A program made the position numbers and the translations under genes. Positions 26,639-35,230 of a stretch of DNA of 64,000 nt are shown here, in pieces. Where the stretch lies: the NCBI RefSeq assembly GCF_030116705.1, contig NZ_JAOTIK010000001.1, positions 4,430,501 to 4,494,500 of the forward strand, read 5' to 3'. The DNA is from Streptomyces sp. ML-6 (GTDB taxonomy: Bacteria > Actinomycetota > Actinomycetes > Streptomycetales > Streptomycetaceae). Below the pieces are notes generated by a model, which worked only from the letters and a program-made list of their open reading frames with translations, ran no database searches and was not told the origin of the DNA. How positions within the stretch are numbered: position 1 is the first letter of the stretch; the number at the start of each line of letters is the position of its first letter.

Positions 26639-27355
26639 ATGCGGCAGAATTTGATGGATTATTTCAGCCTCCAGGGTGCGCGCAGTGCGCTTTCCTTGTT
26701 CTCTTACGGCGGTTTGCCCAGTGATCCAGGTGAGTGGAAGAGGAAGCTGGCGCCCACTGTGCGTGGCTTGCGCTACGCCGAGGATGGGGGTGGGAGGAGC
26801 TGCTACGAAGTCTCCTACCAGTTGCTCAGGGCTGCTGATATTTTCAGCGTCGATCCTGATGCGCGCGCGCTGAAGAATATCCCGACGGCGGTTCCTCGCG
26901 ACCGGACTCCCGAAATTTATCGAGATATCGCTGCATATATTCTTGATCAGAATGATTTGCTGCTTGACGATGAGTATCGTCAGGGTCGGATGACTGCCCA
27001 TGAGATCTCGCTCAGATTTCCACGATTCAGTCAGTTCTTGCCCATTTACTTCGGGCAGGACGGGGTGGCGATCTCCGATGACATGCAGTTCTCGACCATC
27101 GAGGAGGGTATTGCCTTGGTCATCGAGGAAGCTCACCCTCATTGCATGTGGAGGCTTCCTGGCTTGGCTGCCGAAAGCTATGAGGCCCTGGCGCTGTTCC
27201 AGAACGACGAAGACGCGATGGACCGATTCTTCTCCTCCGTTTTCGGTGGGGGATCGGGTAGAGCCGACTTCGTCGACTTCTTTCCTCTGCTCGCCCGCTC
27301 GATCATCGACCACCTTGCCGCCGAACACCCCCCTGTGTGGCCGGAAAGGGACTGA
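26639..27355 (+). CDS. Probable immunity protein for the RNase A-like toxin
   Basis: A 238-aa protein 25 bp after the toxin, with a strong GGAGGTGAG Shine-Dalgarno. Its DNA is clearly AT-richer than the chromosome average here, like the toxin tip, supporting co-acquisition. Features: MDYFSLQGARSALSLFSYGG, an acidic C-terminal half (TIEEGIALVIEE, FQNDEDAMDRFF) and no membrane segment. No family is recognised; the immunity role is inferred from position immediately after a toxin gene and from composition. Confidence 0.65.
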   Translation: MRQNLMDYFSLQGARSALSLFSYGGLPSDPGEWKRKLAPTVRGLRYAEDGGGRSCYEVSYQLLRAADIFSVDPDARALKNIPTAVPRDRTPEIYRDIAAYILDQNDLLLDDEYRQGRMTAHEISLRFPRFSQFLPIYFGQDGVAISDDMQFSTIEEGIALVIEEAHPHCMWRLPGLAAESYEALALFQNDEDAMDRFFSSVFGGGSGRADFVDFFPLLARSIIDHLAAEHPPVWPERD

Positions 27356-27365
27356 CGTACACATC

Positions 27366-27665
27366 ATGCGGACCCGCAGTGCGACGTACACCGATCGTGA
27401 GACCGCCCAATGGGCCACTCAGCAGGTCGTGACCGCCAATGAGCAGACCATCCACCACTGGCTGGCCCAGTCGACGCGGCAGCGTCTCACCATCGAGGCG
27501 GCGTGGCCGTCCCGTCCCGAGCCGGTCGGGCGTGTGCTGCTGCAGGCGATGATGCTGGCCGGGCGCCCCGCCGTCGATGTGCGCGCCGCACGGGTTGTCC
27601 TCAGGCGCGACCCCACACGGCCCCACGGCTTTGTCGTCCACTCCACCGTTCCGATCTACCTCTAG
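27366..27665 (+). CDS. Displaced toxin tip: C-terminal half of an RNase A-like toxin domain
   Basis: A 99-aa ORF homologous to the last part of actinobacterial RNase A-like toxin domains (SATYTDRETAQWATQQVV, NEQTIHHWLA, AWPSRPEPVGRVLLQAMMLAG, RVVLRRDPTRPHGFVVHSTVPIYL). The N-terminal part of the domain, with the catalytic His and Lys-His residues seen in the full-length toxin upstream, is missing. On its own it should be inactive. It looks like an orphan cassette left by recombinational replacement of a toxin C-terminus, and could also serve as a donor for a new tip. Its own immunity gene follows 8 bp later. Confidence 0.72.
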   Translation: MRTRSATYTDRETAQWATQQVVTANEQTIHHWLAQSTRQRLTIEAAWPSRPEPVGRVLLQAMMLAGRPAVDVRAARVVLRRDPTRPHGFVVHSTVPIYL

Positions 27666-27673
27666 AGGCGCCC

Positions 27674-28315
27674 GTGTCCCTCAAGCCGCTCGAACACGAC
27701 CGCAAGTACGGCGAGTTGGACCAAGTCATTCGTGCCTATCTGGGGCGGGCCGCCGGTGACGAGGAGGCCATCACCGGCTATCTGCGCCACACCTGGCGCA
27801 CGCGTCCCTGGGCCATCGCCACCGCCGAGTTCCAGCTTCGCGAGTACGCACACAACCCTCCGGGGCGGCTGCGGCTGCGTCTGGGCGAGTTCTACCCCGT
27901 GCCCGATGTGGGGTTGCCGGACACGGAGATCCAGGCATGGCTGTTGATGCTTGCGGACCGGCTCAAGGAGAGCATCGAGACCGGACAGGCCCCACCGCCC
28001 GCACCGCCACAGACCCACTGGGAGTGGCGCGCCCGTTTTCCGGAACTCGCGCAATTGCTGGGTGGTTGGTATTCGCAGGACATGCCGGACGAGTTCGCGA
28101 GCCACGAGGCCGCGTTCCAGGACTATCTGGACGGTACCGACGCCGGGCTGGTGGCCCAGCTCGCCGGTGAGCTTCGCGATCTGCTCGCGCTTCCCGTCGA
28201 GGAAATCGACTACGTCACGGGGCTGGCCGAACTCGGTCTGGAGGTCGAGCCGCCCGCCCCGCTCAGCGCGGTCGGGTGGCTCGTCGAACTTGCTCGGGAG
28301 GTCGACCGGTACTGA
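27674..28315 (+). CDS. CdiI_2-family contact-dependent growth inhibition immunity protein
   Basis: A 213-aa protein whose C-terminal ~85 residues match CdiI_2 immunity proteins (WRARFPELAQLLGGWYSQDMPDEF, HEAAFQDYLDGTD, ELRDLLALPVEE). The N-terminal half (VSLKPLEHDRKYGELDQVIRAYLG...) is a separate helical domain of unknown role. The GTG start is just downstream of the orphan toxin tip. CdiI_2 proteins neutralise CDI-type toxins by direct binding; this one is predicted to match the displaced RNase A-like tip at 27366. Confidence 0.82.
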   Translation: MSLKPLEHDRKYGELDQVIRAYLGRAAGDEEAITGYLRHTWRTRPWAIATAEFQLREYAHNPPGRLRLRLGEFYPVPDVGLPDTEIQAWLLMLADRLKESIETGQAPPPAPPQTHWEWRARFPELAQLLGGWYSQDMPDEFASHEAAFQDYLDGTDAGLVAQLAGELRDLLALPVEEIDYVTGLAELGLEVEPPAPLSAVGWLVELAREVDRY

Positions 28316-28459
28316 CCTTGCGGGCCGGGCCCTGGATGTGGCCGGTTCCGTTCCCTCGCGTTCCTCCCGGCCCGAACCTCTCGGTGGCCGACGGCCGGCG
28401 ACCGCAGCTCGAAGTCACCCCCGGAGCCGGGCCATTGGGCCCGGTACTACGCTGGGGCC

Positions 28460-28858
28460 GTGATGAGCAAAAGGGCAGGTGGGTGGTTGCTCGGCGCTGT
28501 TCTGGCCGCTTCCGTGGCAGTCGTCTCGGGGTGTACGGCCCCGGTGGATGTCGGCAAGTTGCCCGGTGTGTACCGCGACGAAGAGACGGGCAGCGAGGTC
28601 CGGCTCGATTCCGAGGGGACTTTCTCCGCCACCGACGTATCGATGGGTGAGGGCTCCGGGCCGGCCGACTTCAGCGGTCGATGGGAGTTCCACGACAGCC
28701 AGACGTCCAGCGATTTCGTCTATCTGTCGGTCGAGGACGGTGGACTCGGCAAGATCGGCGGCGTCCAGCTCTACACGAAGGGCGAGGGGACGGTGTACTT
28801 CCAGTTCGATCCGGACGGGCCGCCGACCCTGGAGCTCGACAGGGCGGACGCACCGTAA
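28460..28858 (+). CDS. Putative lipoprotein
   Basis: A 132-aa secreted protein with a lipoprotein signal peptide: basic start MSKRAGGW, hydrophobic core LLGAVLAASVAVV and lipobox SGC. The mature part is a small beta-rich domain (LPGVYRDEETGSEVRLDSEGTFSATD...GRWEFHD). GTG at 28460 follows TACGCT by 6 nt (leaderless arrangement); ATG 28463 is the alternative. It is a single gene downstream of the toxin locus and probably unrelated to it. Confidence 0.75.
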   Translation: MMSKRAGGWLLGAVLAASVAVVSGCTAPVDVGKLPGVYRDEETGSEVRLDSEGTFSATDVSMGEGSGPADFSGRWEFHDSQTSSDFVYLSVEDGGLGKIGGVQLYTKGEGTVYFQFDPDGPPTLELDRADAP

Positions 28859-28918
28859 ATCCCGCGCGCCGGGGCGGGGGCGTGGTGCCGCCGCCTCCGT
28901 AGCTCCGGCGCGGGTTGG

Positions 28919-29884
28919 TCAGCCGGCAGCAGTGTTCCGGCGCACGATCTCGTGGGCGAGGGCGGCGAGGGCCGGCAGGGCCGGGTGGCCGGGGGCGTCG
29001 CGGCGGGCGAGGAGTACGGGGACGGGCGGGGCGTCGACCAGGGGGCGGTAGGCGACCCCGGGGTGCGGGTGCATGGCGGCGGTGGACGCGGCCGAGACCC
29101 CGATGCCCCGGCCCGCCGCGATGGCGGCCAGCCAGTCGTCGGTGTTGGCGACGGTGAGGCTCGCGGCGGGTCTGGCGTGCGGCGGCCACAGGTCCATGGT
29201 GGTGGTGCCGGACACGGTGTTGAGGACGACGGTGTCGTCCACCAGGTCGGCGAGCCGGAGCGTGGTGCGGGCGGCGAGCGGGCCGTCCGCGGCGACCGCC
29301 GCCATCCGGTCCTCGTCGAACAGCACCTCCGTGACGAGCCCCGGAGCCTCCACGGGCCCCCGCAGCAGCGCGGCATCGACCTCGCCGCGGGTCAGCCCGG
29401 CGGTGCGGTCGTCGATCCGCAGCAGTTCGAGCGGCGTCCGCGGGTACCGCTCCTGCCAGCGGCGCAGCAACGGCGTGGTGTACGGGCCGAACGCCGACCA
29501 GGCGTGCCCGAGCCGCAGGGGCCAGTGCCCCGGCCCGCCGGGGGCGAGCGCCTCGTCGAACGCGGCGACCGCGACGGCGGCCTTGTCCCGGAAGGCGATG
29601 CCCTCGGGGGTGAGGGTCAGGTGATGGGTGGACCGGTCGACGAGCCGGATGCCGAGGTGCTGTTCCAGGGCGGCGAGTGTACGGGAGACCGCGGGCTGGG
29701 TGAGGCGGAGACGGGCGGCGGCGCGGGTGACGTTGCCCGCGTCGGCGATGGCCAGGAAGGCGCGCAGATGGCGGATCTCGATGCCCCGGCCGGGGTCGCG
29801 GCCCGGCCGTCCCCCGCCGTGGTGGTTGTCGTCCTGTCCCGGCCGTCCCCCGCCGTGGTCGTCGTCATCGCGTCCCGGGCTCAT
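28919..29884 (-). CDS. LysR-family transcriptional regulator
   Basis: A 321-aa LysR-type regulator. After a 30-residue low-complexity extension with the repeated unit HGGGRPG, the winged HTH is IEIRHLRAFLAIADAGNVTRAAARLRLTQPAVSRTL. The substrate domain follows (LRLGHAWSAFG ... GRGIGVSAAST). The start at 29884 is the ATG closest to the domain; the repeat-rich extension derives from a duplicated 30-bp DNA segment (29800-29870). It is divergent from the EamA exporter gene, which it most likely regulates. Confidence 0.85.
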   Translation of the reverse strand: MSPGRDDDDHGGGRPGQDDNHHGGGRPGRDPGRGIEIRHLRAFLAIADAGNVTRAAARLRLTQPAVSRTLAALEQHLGIRLVDRSTHHLTLTPEGIAFRDKAAVAVAAFDEALAPGGPGHWPLRLGHAWSAFGPYTTPLLRRWQERYPRTPLELLRIDDRTAGLTRGEVDAALLRGPVEAPGLVTEVLFDEDRMAAVAADGPLAARTTLRLADLVDDTVVLNTVSGTTTMDLWPPHARPAASLTVANTDDWLAAIAAGRGIGVSAASTAAMHPHPGVAYRPLVDAPPVPVLLARRDAPGHPALPALAALAHEIVRRNTAAG

Positions 29885-30069
29885 GCGTGGGGAGCATAAC
29901 GGGAGCCCAGTAGGCATTTCACGTGCCACGCGGAGACACCTACCGTAAGAGGGACATACGTGACGGGAGCCCGGCGCGTGCGCCTCGGACGACACGTGGG
30001 ACAACGCGTCGGACCGTACTCCCGAACCCGCTCCCGGCCCGGCTTCCGGACCCAGAAGGAACACCGCAG

Positions 30070-31071
30070 GTGAACGACCGACGTAGAGCAGCAGGGGTGG
30101 CAGCCGCGGAGCGGGCCGCCGTCGTGGCCGTACCCGAGGCGGTCGCCGCCCCGGGCGGGCGGCCGGGGCCGGACCGCCCCGGCGGCCGGGCGGCGGCGCT
30201 CGCCCCGGTCGCGCTGGTCGTCGCGGGCGGCCTCTCCGTGCAGTTCGGCTCCGCCGTCGCGGTCCTGCTGATGCCCCGCGCCGGTGCGCTCGGCGTCGTC
30301 ACCCTCCGCCTGGCCGTGGCCGCCCTCGTGATGATGCTCGTCTGCCGCCCGAAGCTGCGCGGCCACTCGCGCGCCGACTGGGGCACCGTCCTCGCCTTCG
30401 GGGTTGCCATGGGCGGCATGAACACGCTCTTCTACCAGGCCGTCGACCGCATTCCGCTGGGCGCGGCGGTCACCCTGGAGGTGCTGGGCCCGCTCGTCCT
30501 CTCGGTGGTGGCCTCCCGCCGCCTGGTCAACCTGGTGTGGGCGGGCCTCGCGCTGGGCGGGGTCGTGCTGCTGAGCGGGGGCGGCTTCGACCGCCTCGAC
30601 CCGGCCGGTGCCGCCTACGCGCTCGGCGCGGGCGCCATGTGGGCGGCGTACATCGTCTTCAGCGCCCGCACCGGCCGCCGCTTCCCCCAGGCGGACGGCC
30701 TGGCCCTGGCCCTGGTCGTCGCCGCGGCCTTCTCGCTGCCCCTGGGCGTCATGGAGGCGGGCTCGAAACTGCTGGTCCCGTCCACGCTGGGGCTGGGCGC
30801 GCTGGTGGCGCTGCTGAGTTCGGTACTCCCGTACACCCTCGAACTCATGGCGCTGCGCCGCCTGCCCGCCCCCACCTTCGCGATCCTGATGAGCCTGGAA
30901 CCGGCCATCGCGGCCACGGCCGGCTTCCTGGTCCTCGACCAGGCCCTGTCGACCACCGACGCGCTGGCGATCGCCCTCGTCATCGGGGCGAGCATGGGCG
31001 CGGTGCGCAGCCAGGCGCGGCGCGTGAAGGCCCGCGAGACGCGGCGCGTGAAGGCCCGCGAGCACGGCTGA
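30070..31071 (+). CDS. EamA/RhtA-type drug-metabolite transporter
   Basis: A 333-aa inner-membrane exporter with ten predicted helices in two EamA repeats (first starting LAPVALVVAGGLSVQFGSAVAVLL, second AAYALGAGAMWAAYIVFSA). VDRIPLGAAVTLEVLGPL and SLEPAIAATAGFLVLDQ are typical of RhtA-like threonine/homoserine exporters. GTG start with GAAGGAA Shine-Dalgarno. The C-terminus carries a short duplicated basic tail RRVKARE. Divergent from the LysR regulator; substrate unknown. Confidence 0.87.
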   Translation: MNDRRRAAGVAAAERAAVVAVPEAVAAPGGRPGPDRPGGRAAALAPVALVVAGGLSVQFGSAVAVLLMPRAGALGVVTLRLAVAALVMMLVCRPKLRGHSRADWGTVLAFGVAMGGMNTLFYQAVDRIPLGAAVTLEVLGPLVLSVVASRRLVNLVWAGLALGGVVLLSGGGFDRLDPAGAAYALGAGAMWAAYIVFSARTGRRFPQADGLALALVVAAAFSLPLGVMEAGSKLLVPSTLGLGALVALLSSVLPYTLELMALRRLPAPTFAILMSLEPAIAATAGFLVLDQALSTTDALAIALVIGASMGAVRSQARRVKARETRRVKAREHG

Positions 31072-31187
31072 CGCGTACCGGGCCGGCATACATCGATCGG
31101 AGTACGTGACTGCTCCGATGGCGCAGGTCCGGGTGACGCGGTGGGGACGATGCCCCGGCAGGGGGCGAAAACCTACCGTCGAGCCTC

Positions 31188-31871
31188 ATGACGAAGACAA
31201 TTTCCACGAAGACGAGTTCTCTGGCCGGCTTCGCGATCGCCGCCCTCGCCCTCACCGTGTCCGACGTGGTCAACGAGGGGTACGACCCGTTGGCCGAGAC
31301 GGTCAGCAGATACGTCAACCTGCCGCACGGCTGGCTGGTGACCGTCGGCCTCCTGGGGTTCGCCCTCGGCTCGGCGGCCCTGGCCGTACGGACCGTCCGG
31401 GCCGGAGGCGGCGGACGGGCCGAGGGCGGTGGACGGAGCGGGTGGCTGCTGGGCTTCTGGGCGGGGTGCGTACTGGTCGCCGCGGTCTTCCCGGCCGACC
31501 CGCCGGGCGGCTGGGACCGTCCCTCGACCGCCGACACCGTGCACGGGGTCGCGGCCTGGGCGGGGTTCCTCGCGCTGGCGGTGGCGATCGTACGGTTGAC
31601 CGTGAGGTGGCGGCGCGAGCCGGCGCGGGCGTCCGGGGCGCGTGGGCTGACCATGCTCGCGTGGGCGTCGTCGGTGGCGTTCGTACTGTTCGCCGCGGCG
31701 ATGGTGGACCGGGCCGCCCTCACCCACACCGCCCCGCTGGGGCTGGCCGAGCGCGTCGTCATCGCGGTGGACCTGGCCTGGCTCGCGCTGGCCGCCGCCA
31801 CCACCTCGGCCGCTCCCCGGCCCGCCGCGTCGGGCACCATGAGCCGCATGACGCCGGGCCTCACCAAGTGA
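31188..31871 (+). CDS. DUF998 membrane protein
   Basis: A 227-aa integral membrane protein with six predicted helices and DUF998 signature features: YDPLAETVSRYVNLPHGWLVTVGLLGFALGSAALA, VFPADPPGGW and the DTVHGVAAWAGFLAL segment. It has no Shine-Dalgarno; TACCGT lies 8 nt before the ATG. It overlaps the sensor kinase gene by GTGA, so it may be an accessory sensor or simply co-transcribed. Confidence 0.82.
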   Translation: MTKTISTKTSSLAGFAIAALALTVSDVVNEGYDPLAETVSRYVNLPHGWLVTVGLLGFALGSAALAVRTVRAGGGGRAEGGGRSGWLLGFWAGCVLVAAVFPADPPGGWDRPSTADTVHGVAAWAGFLALAVAIVRLTVRWRREPARASGARGLTMLAWASSVAFVLFAAAMVDRAALTHTAPLGLAERVVIAVDLAWLALAAATTSAAPRPAASGTMSRMTPGLTK

Positions 31872-33121
31872 GTTCACGCAGGAGTGCACGGACGCGTACA
31901 CGGGCGAGCGCATGGGCGGGGGCATGGATGAGTGCAGGGGCGGGCGGGCGGACGGCCTCGCGCGTGAGCGCACGCGCGAGTGCGTACGCGAGCGCATGCG
32001 TGGCTTCGCTTTCGTGGAGCAGTGGCAGCAGTCGGCGGGCGCGGCTGGTGGACGTGACGCTGGCGCTGCTGACCGCCGTGGCCGTCGGCGCGGGCCCCGC
32101 CGCGATGGGCGCGCCGCTGTCGTGGAACGGCACGTTCAATCTCGGGGCGGCCCTGGGCGGACTGCTGTTGGCCCGCAGGCGTCACCCCCTGCTCGTGCTC
32201 GTCCTGTCCGCCGCCGTGCTCATCGGCTGGCAGAGTGCCGGTCTGTTTGAGGGCGGGTGGATCTGGCCGCTGACCGCCGCCCTGTTCACCGCCGCGATCG
32301 GCCACCCCGGCCGGTCCGCCGGTGTCGGGGCCCTCGTCCTGACGTACGGCCTGACCCCGCAGGGGCCGGGCGGTCCGGAGACCCTCGCCCGGGGCGGCGT
32401 CGAACTGCTCTGGCTGGCCCTGGTGCTGGCCGCGGCGAACGCCTGGCGCCAGTACGGTCGTTGGCGTGCCGAGCACCGGGCCCGTCTCGTGCAGCTGGAG
32501 CAGACCCGGCTGGCCGAGCAGCGCCTGCGCATCTCCCGGGAGGTGCACGACGTGGTCGCCCACACCCTGGCCGTCGTAGGTGTCCACCTGAACGTCGCCG
32601 TCGAGGCCCTGGACGATTCGCCGGAGGAGGCGCGCGCCGCGCTGCGCACCGCGATTGCCGCGCGCACGCAGGCCATGAGTGAGCTGAAGGCGTTCGTCGG
32701 TGAGCTCCGGGAGGCGCCGCACCAGGGCCTGGAGTCCGTCGTCGATCTGGTCGAGCAGGCCCGGACCGCCGGGCTGGAGGTGCGCCACGACCTGGAGGGC
32801 GACAGCGGCGCGGTCCCCGCGGCCCAGGCGCTCACCGCCTACCGCGTCGTCCAGGAGGCCGTGGTCAACACCCTGCGCCACTCCGAGGCGGGACGCCTCA
32901 CCATTCGAGTACGGGTCCGTTCACGGGAGTTGGAGGTGACGGTCACCGACGACGGGCGGGCAGTGACGTTCTCCGAGGGGCACGGCCTGACCGGGATGCG
33001 CGAGCGCGTCACGGTGCTGGGGGGAACGCTGCGCATCGGCGTCGGCGCCAACGCCGATGCGGAAGCCGGTACCGACGCGGGTTTCGTCGTGAAGGCCGTT
33101 CTGCCCCTGACGACTGCATGA
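31868..33121 (+). CDS. NarL-type sensor histidine kinase
   Basis: A 417-aa kinase. After an Arg/Ala/Ser-rich leader of about 60 residues, which may be mis-started, there are four to five hydrophobic helices (about 60-185). A HisKA_3 dimerisation domain follows with the phospho-acceptor His in SREVHDVVAH (near 226), and an HATPase_c domain (AYRVVQEAVVNTLRHSEAG, GHGLTGMRERV). The GTG at 31868 overlaps the DUF998 stop; an internal ATG (31928) is an alternative start. Partner of the response regulator encoded 13 bp downstream. Confidence 0.88.
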   Translation: MSSRRSARTRTRASAWAGAWMSAGAGGRTASRVSARASAYASACVASLSWSSGSSRRARLVDVTLALLTAVAVGAGPAAMGAPLSWNGTFNLGAALGGLLLARRRHPLLVLVLSAAVLIGWQSAGLFEGGWIWPLTAALFTAAIGHPGRSAGVGALVLTYGLTPQGPGGPETLARGGVELLWLALVLAAANAWRQYGRWRAEHRARLVQLEQTRLAEQRLRISREVHDVVAHTLAVVGVHLNVAVEALDDSPEEARAALRTAIAARTQAMSELKAFVGELREAPHQGLESVVDLVEQARTAGLEVRHDLEGDSGAVPAAQALTAYRVVQEAVVNTLRHSEAGRLTIRVRVRSRELEVTVTDDGRAVTFSEGHGLTGMRERVTVLGGTLRIGVGANADAEAGTDAGFVVKAVLPLTTA

Positions 33122-33134
33122 CAGGCTGGCCCCC

Positions 33135-33797
33135 ATGACCACAAAAGTGCTGCTCGTCGACGACCAGGCGCTGGTACGGGCGGGATTCCGCAGCCTGCTC
33201 GGCCGGGCCAGGACACTGGCCGTCGTGGCGGAGGCCGCCTCGGGGGAGGAGGCGGTACGGCAGGCGGCCCTGCACCGGCCGGACGTCGTGCTGATGGACA
33301 TCAGGATGCCGGGAACGGACGGCATCGAGGCCACCCGCCGCATCCTGGCCGAGCTGCCGGCGACCCGGGTGATCATCCTGACGACGTTCGACACCGACGA
33401 GCACGTCTTCGAGGCGCTGCGGGCGGGCGCGAGCGGGTTCCTCACCAAGGAGGTCGAACCGGCCGAACTGCGGCGGGCGGTCGAGGTCGTCGCGGCGGGC
33501 GACTCCCTGCTGTCGCCGGGCGTCACCCGCCGCGTCGTCGAACGCTTCGCGCACCGCCCCCGCGCCGCCGCGACCCTGGCCGCGCTGACACCGCGCGAGA
33601 GCGATGTGGTCCGGCTGGTGGCGGAGGGGCTGTCCAACGACGAGATCGCCGCCGCGCTGGTGATCAGTCCGCTGACCGTGAAGACCCACATCTCCCGGGC
33701 GATCACCAAGCTGGGCGTGCGCGATCGTGTGCAACTCGTCATCCTCGCCTACGAGGAGGGCCTGGTCGGCGGCGTCGCCCCGCGCGGGAACGGGTGA
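33135..33797 (+). CDS. NarL/LuxR-type response regulator
   Basis: A 220-aa response regulator: receiver domain with phospho-acceptor D55 (VVLMDIRMPGTDG), acidic pocket DD (9-10), switch K near 105, and a C-terminal LuxR HTH (LTPRESDVVRLVAEGLSNDEIAAALVISPLTVKTHISRAITKLGV). Forms a two-component system with the kinase just upstream, in one operon with the DUF998 gene. Target genes are unknown. Confidence 0.93.
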   Translation: MTTKVLLVDDQALVRAGFRSLLGRARTLAVVAEAASGEEAVRQAALHRPDVVLMDIRMPGTDGIEATRRILAELPATRVIILTTFDTDEHVFEALRAGASGFLTKEVEPAELRRAVEVVAAGDSLLSPGVTRRVVERFAHRPRAAATLAALTPRESDVVRLVAEGLSNDEIAAALVISPLTVKTHISRAITKLGVRDRVQLVILAYEEGLVGGVAPRGNG

Positions 33798-33995
33798 TCC
33801 CCGAGGCCCGTTCCCCCTCGGCGGGGGATCGGGCCCGCGGCCGACGCCAGCCCTTGTCGACCGGCCGCGCGCGGGGGATCATGGCAGGTCGTACGCATCC
33901 GGGCACAAGGGCATCCGAGCGTGCGGACATACGGGAGTTCGGCCGCCGGGGACCGTGGTGACCGGAGCCGAGCAGGGATCACACCGGGGGAGTCC

Positions 33996-34430
33996 ATGGC
34001 CGTCCTCGCCGCCGTCTACTTCGTCCTCGCCGTGGGCGCGGCCGTGATGTTCGGAAAGAGCACGGACCGTCTCCTCCAGGGCCCCCGGCTCCGGGCCCTC
34101 TGGGCCGAGGGGCTCACCGCCGAGGCCCGCTGCACCGCCGTGCGCGCCGAGGAGGCCCAGGACGCCGAGGGCGGCTTCGTCGTGCACAAGTACCCCACCC
34201 TGGAGTTCCGCACGGCTGACGGGCGCACCGTCGTCTTCGAGGAGCGTCAGTCACGTATCGAACCGGCCGTGGGCGAGTTCGTGACCGTCCACTACGGCGC
34301 AGCCGACCCGGAGGGGAACGCGACCACCCGGACCCCGTCCTTCTTCGTGCTCCACGCCAGGGCCGTGATCACCGGGGTGGGCAGTGTCTTCGCCCTGATC
34401 ACGGCGGTCGTCCTGGCCCTGGTCCTCTGA
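33996..34430 (+). CDS. DUF3592-like membrane protein
   Basis: A 144-aa protein with an N-terminal transmembrane helix (LAAVYFVLAVGAAVMFG), an extracytoplasmic beta-rich domain (LTAEARCTAVRAEEA...YPTLEFRTADGRTVVFEE...VGEFVTVHYGAADPEG) and a C-terminal helix (VFALITAVVLALVL). This is the DUF3592 layout. The ATG has a GGGGGAG Shine-Dalgarno. Single gene, function unknown. Confidence 0.78.
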   Translation: MAVLAAVYFVLAVGAAVMFGKSTDRLLQGPRLRALWAEGLTAEARCTAVRAEEAQDAEGGFVVHKYPTLEFRTADGRTVVFEERQSRIEPAVGEFVTVHYGAADPEGNATTRTPSFFVLHARAVITGVGSVFALITAVVLALVL

Positions 34431-34500
34431 CTTCTCGAAGCCCCTGATCCGCCGCCTGGACCGGGGCCGGCCCCGGTCCTGGTCCAGGCCCCGGTCGCCC

Positions 34501-35028
34501 TCACTCCGGGTTGACGGTGTCGAAGTACAGGGTGTCCGTCGCCGCGTCGAGGAAGAACCGCCCCCGCGTCACGCCGTCCACCGGGCCGGGCCCCAGGAGC
34601 AGCGCGTCGTAGGAGGCGCTGGTCAGCCACCGGGCGTGCGCGGGCAGGAACGCGGCCAGCACCTCCGGCACCCCGGTCGGCCCGGCCGGTCCGAAGGCGT
34701 GCGCCGGGTCCGCCGCGGTCCGGGCCGCGGCCCCGGCGGGCAGCCGGGCCACGCCCACCACCCGGTAGCGGGGGTCCGGGCTCGGCAGGTACGAACGGCC
34801 CTCCGCGTCCTGGTCGTACGCAAGCCAGTGCGCCCCGCGCAGCCGCCCCGCCTCGCCGAACCTGCGTTGCAGCGGGGCGAGATCCGTCCGTACCCGCTCG
34901 CGGTCCGGCACGGGTTCGTCGTCGGTCGACGCGTACACCGCCACCGTCCCCCCGACCGCTGCTGCCGCCGCGACGCCGATGCCCAGCGCCAGCCAGGCGC
35001 GACGGCTCGGCCCCCTCGAACGCTCCAT
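34501..35028 (-). CDS. Membrane-anchored hypothetical protein
   Basis: A 175-aa protein with a basic N-terminus (MERSRGPSRRAW), a signal-anchor helix (LALGIGVAAAAAVGGTVAVYA) and an exported domain (LAPLQRRFGEAGRLRGAHWLAYDQDAEGRSYLPSPDPRY ... FLDAATDTLYFDTVNP). The ATG is preceded by a GGGGGAC motif. No family recognised. It is divergent from the catabolic operon and shares the intergenic region that carries the operator. Confidence 0.65.
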   Translation of the reverse strand: MERSRGPSRRAWLALGIGVAAAAAVGGTVAVYASTDDEPVPDRERVRTDLAPLQRRFGEAGRLRGAHWLAYDQDAEGRSYLPSPDPRYRVVGVARLPAGAAARTAADPAHAFGPAGPTGVPEVLAAFLPAHARWLTSASYDALLLGPGPVDGVTRGRFFLDAATDTLYFDTVNPE

Positions 35029-35145
35029 GCCCGTGTCCCCCGCCGTGCGATGTGCTGTCGGTTCCGTCGTCGGCCGCGAGCGTAACCCCGGCGAGGGCGC
35101 TGGAGTCCGGAGAGGGCCGAACCGTCGGAGGAAGAACCGGTCCGG

Positions 35146-35196
35146 CGGAAAATAATGCAAGCATGCTTGATTGTTTATTGGTCCGCTGCCATGCTC
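35146..35196 (+). promoter_or_regulatory. Operator/promoter of the acyl-CoA catabolic operon (CAAGCATGCTTG)
   Basis: A perfect 12-bp palindrome CAAGCATGCTTG (35158-35169) overlaps a -35-like TTGATT (35167-35172), which is followed by 17 nt and CATGCT as a -10 candidate. The palindrome, its flanks and the downstream CCGCTGCCA block recur almost identically before the enoyl-CoA hydratase gene (57268-57320). Binding by the TetR-family protein encoded at 58098 is inferred; the palindromic overlap with -35 suggests repression relieved by an acyl-CoA-type ligand. Confidence 0.72.
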
Positions 35197-35230
35197 CTGG
35201 GCACACCGCCACGCCCCGAGGGAGTGCACC

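Noticed and set aside
29800..29870. Repeated segment at the LysR N-terminus as an operator pair
   Set aside because: It lies inside the reading frame as a duplicated Gly/Arg/His-coding stretch and has no palindromic LysR box (T-N11-A) character.
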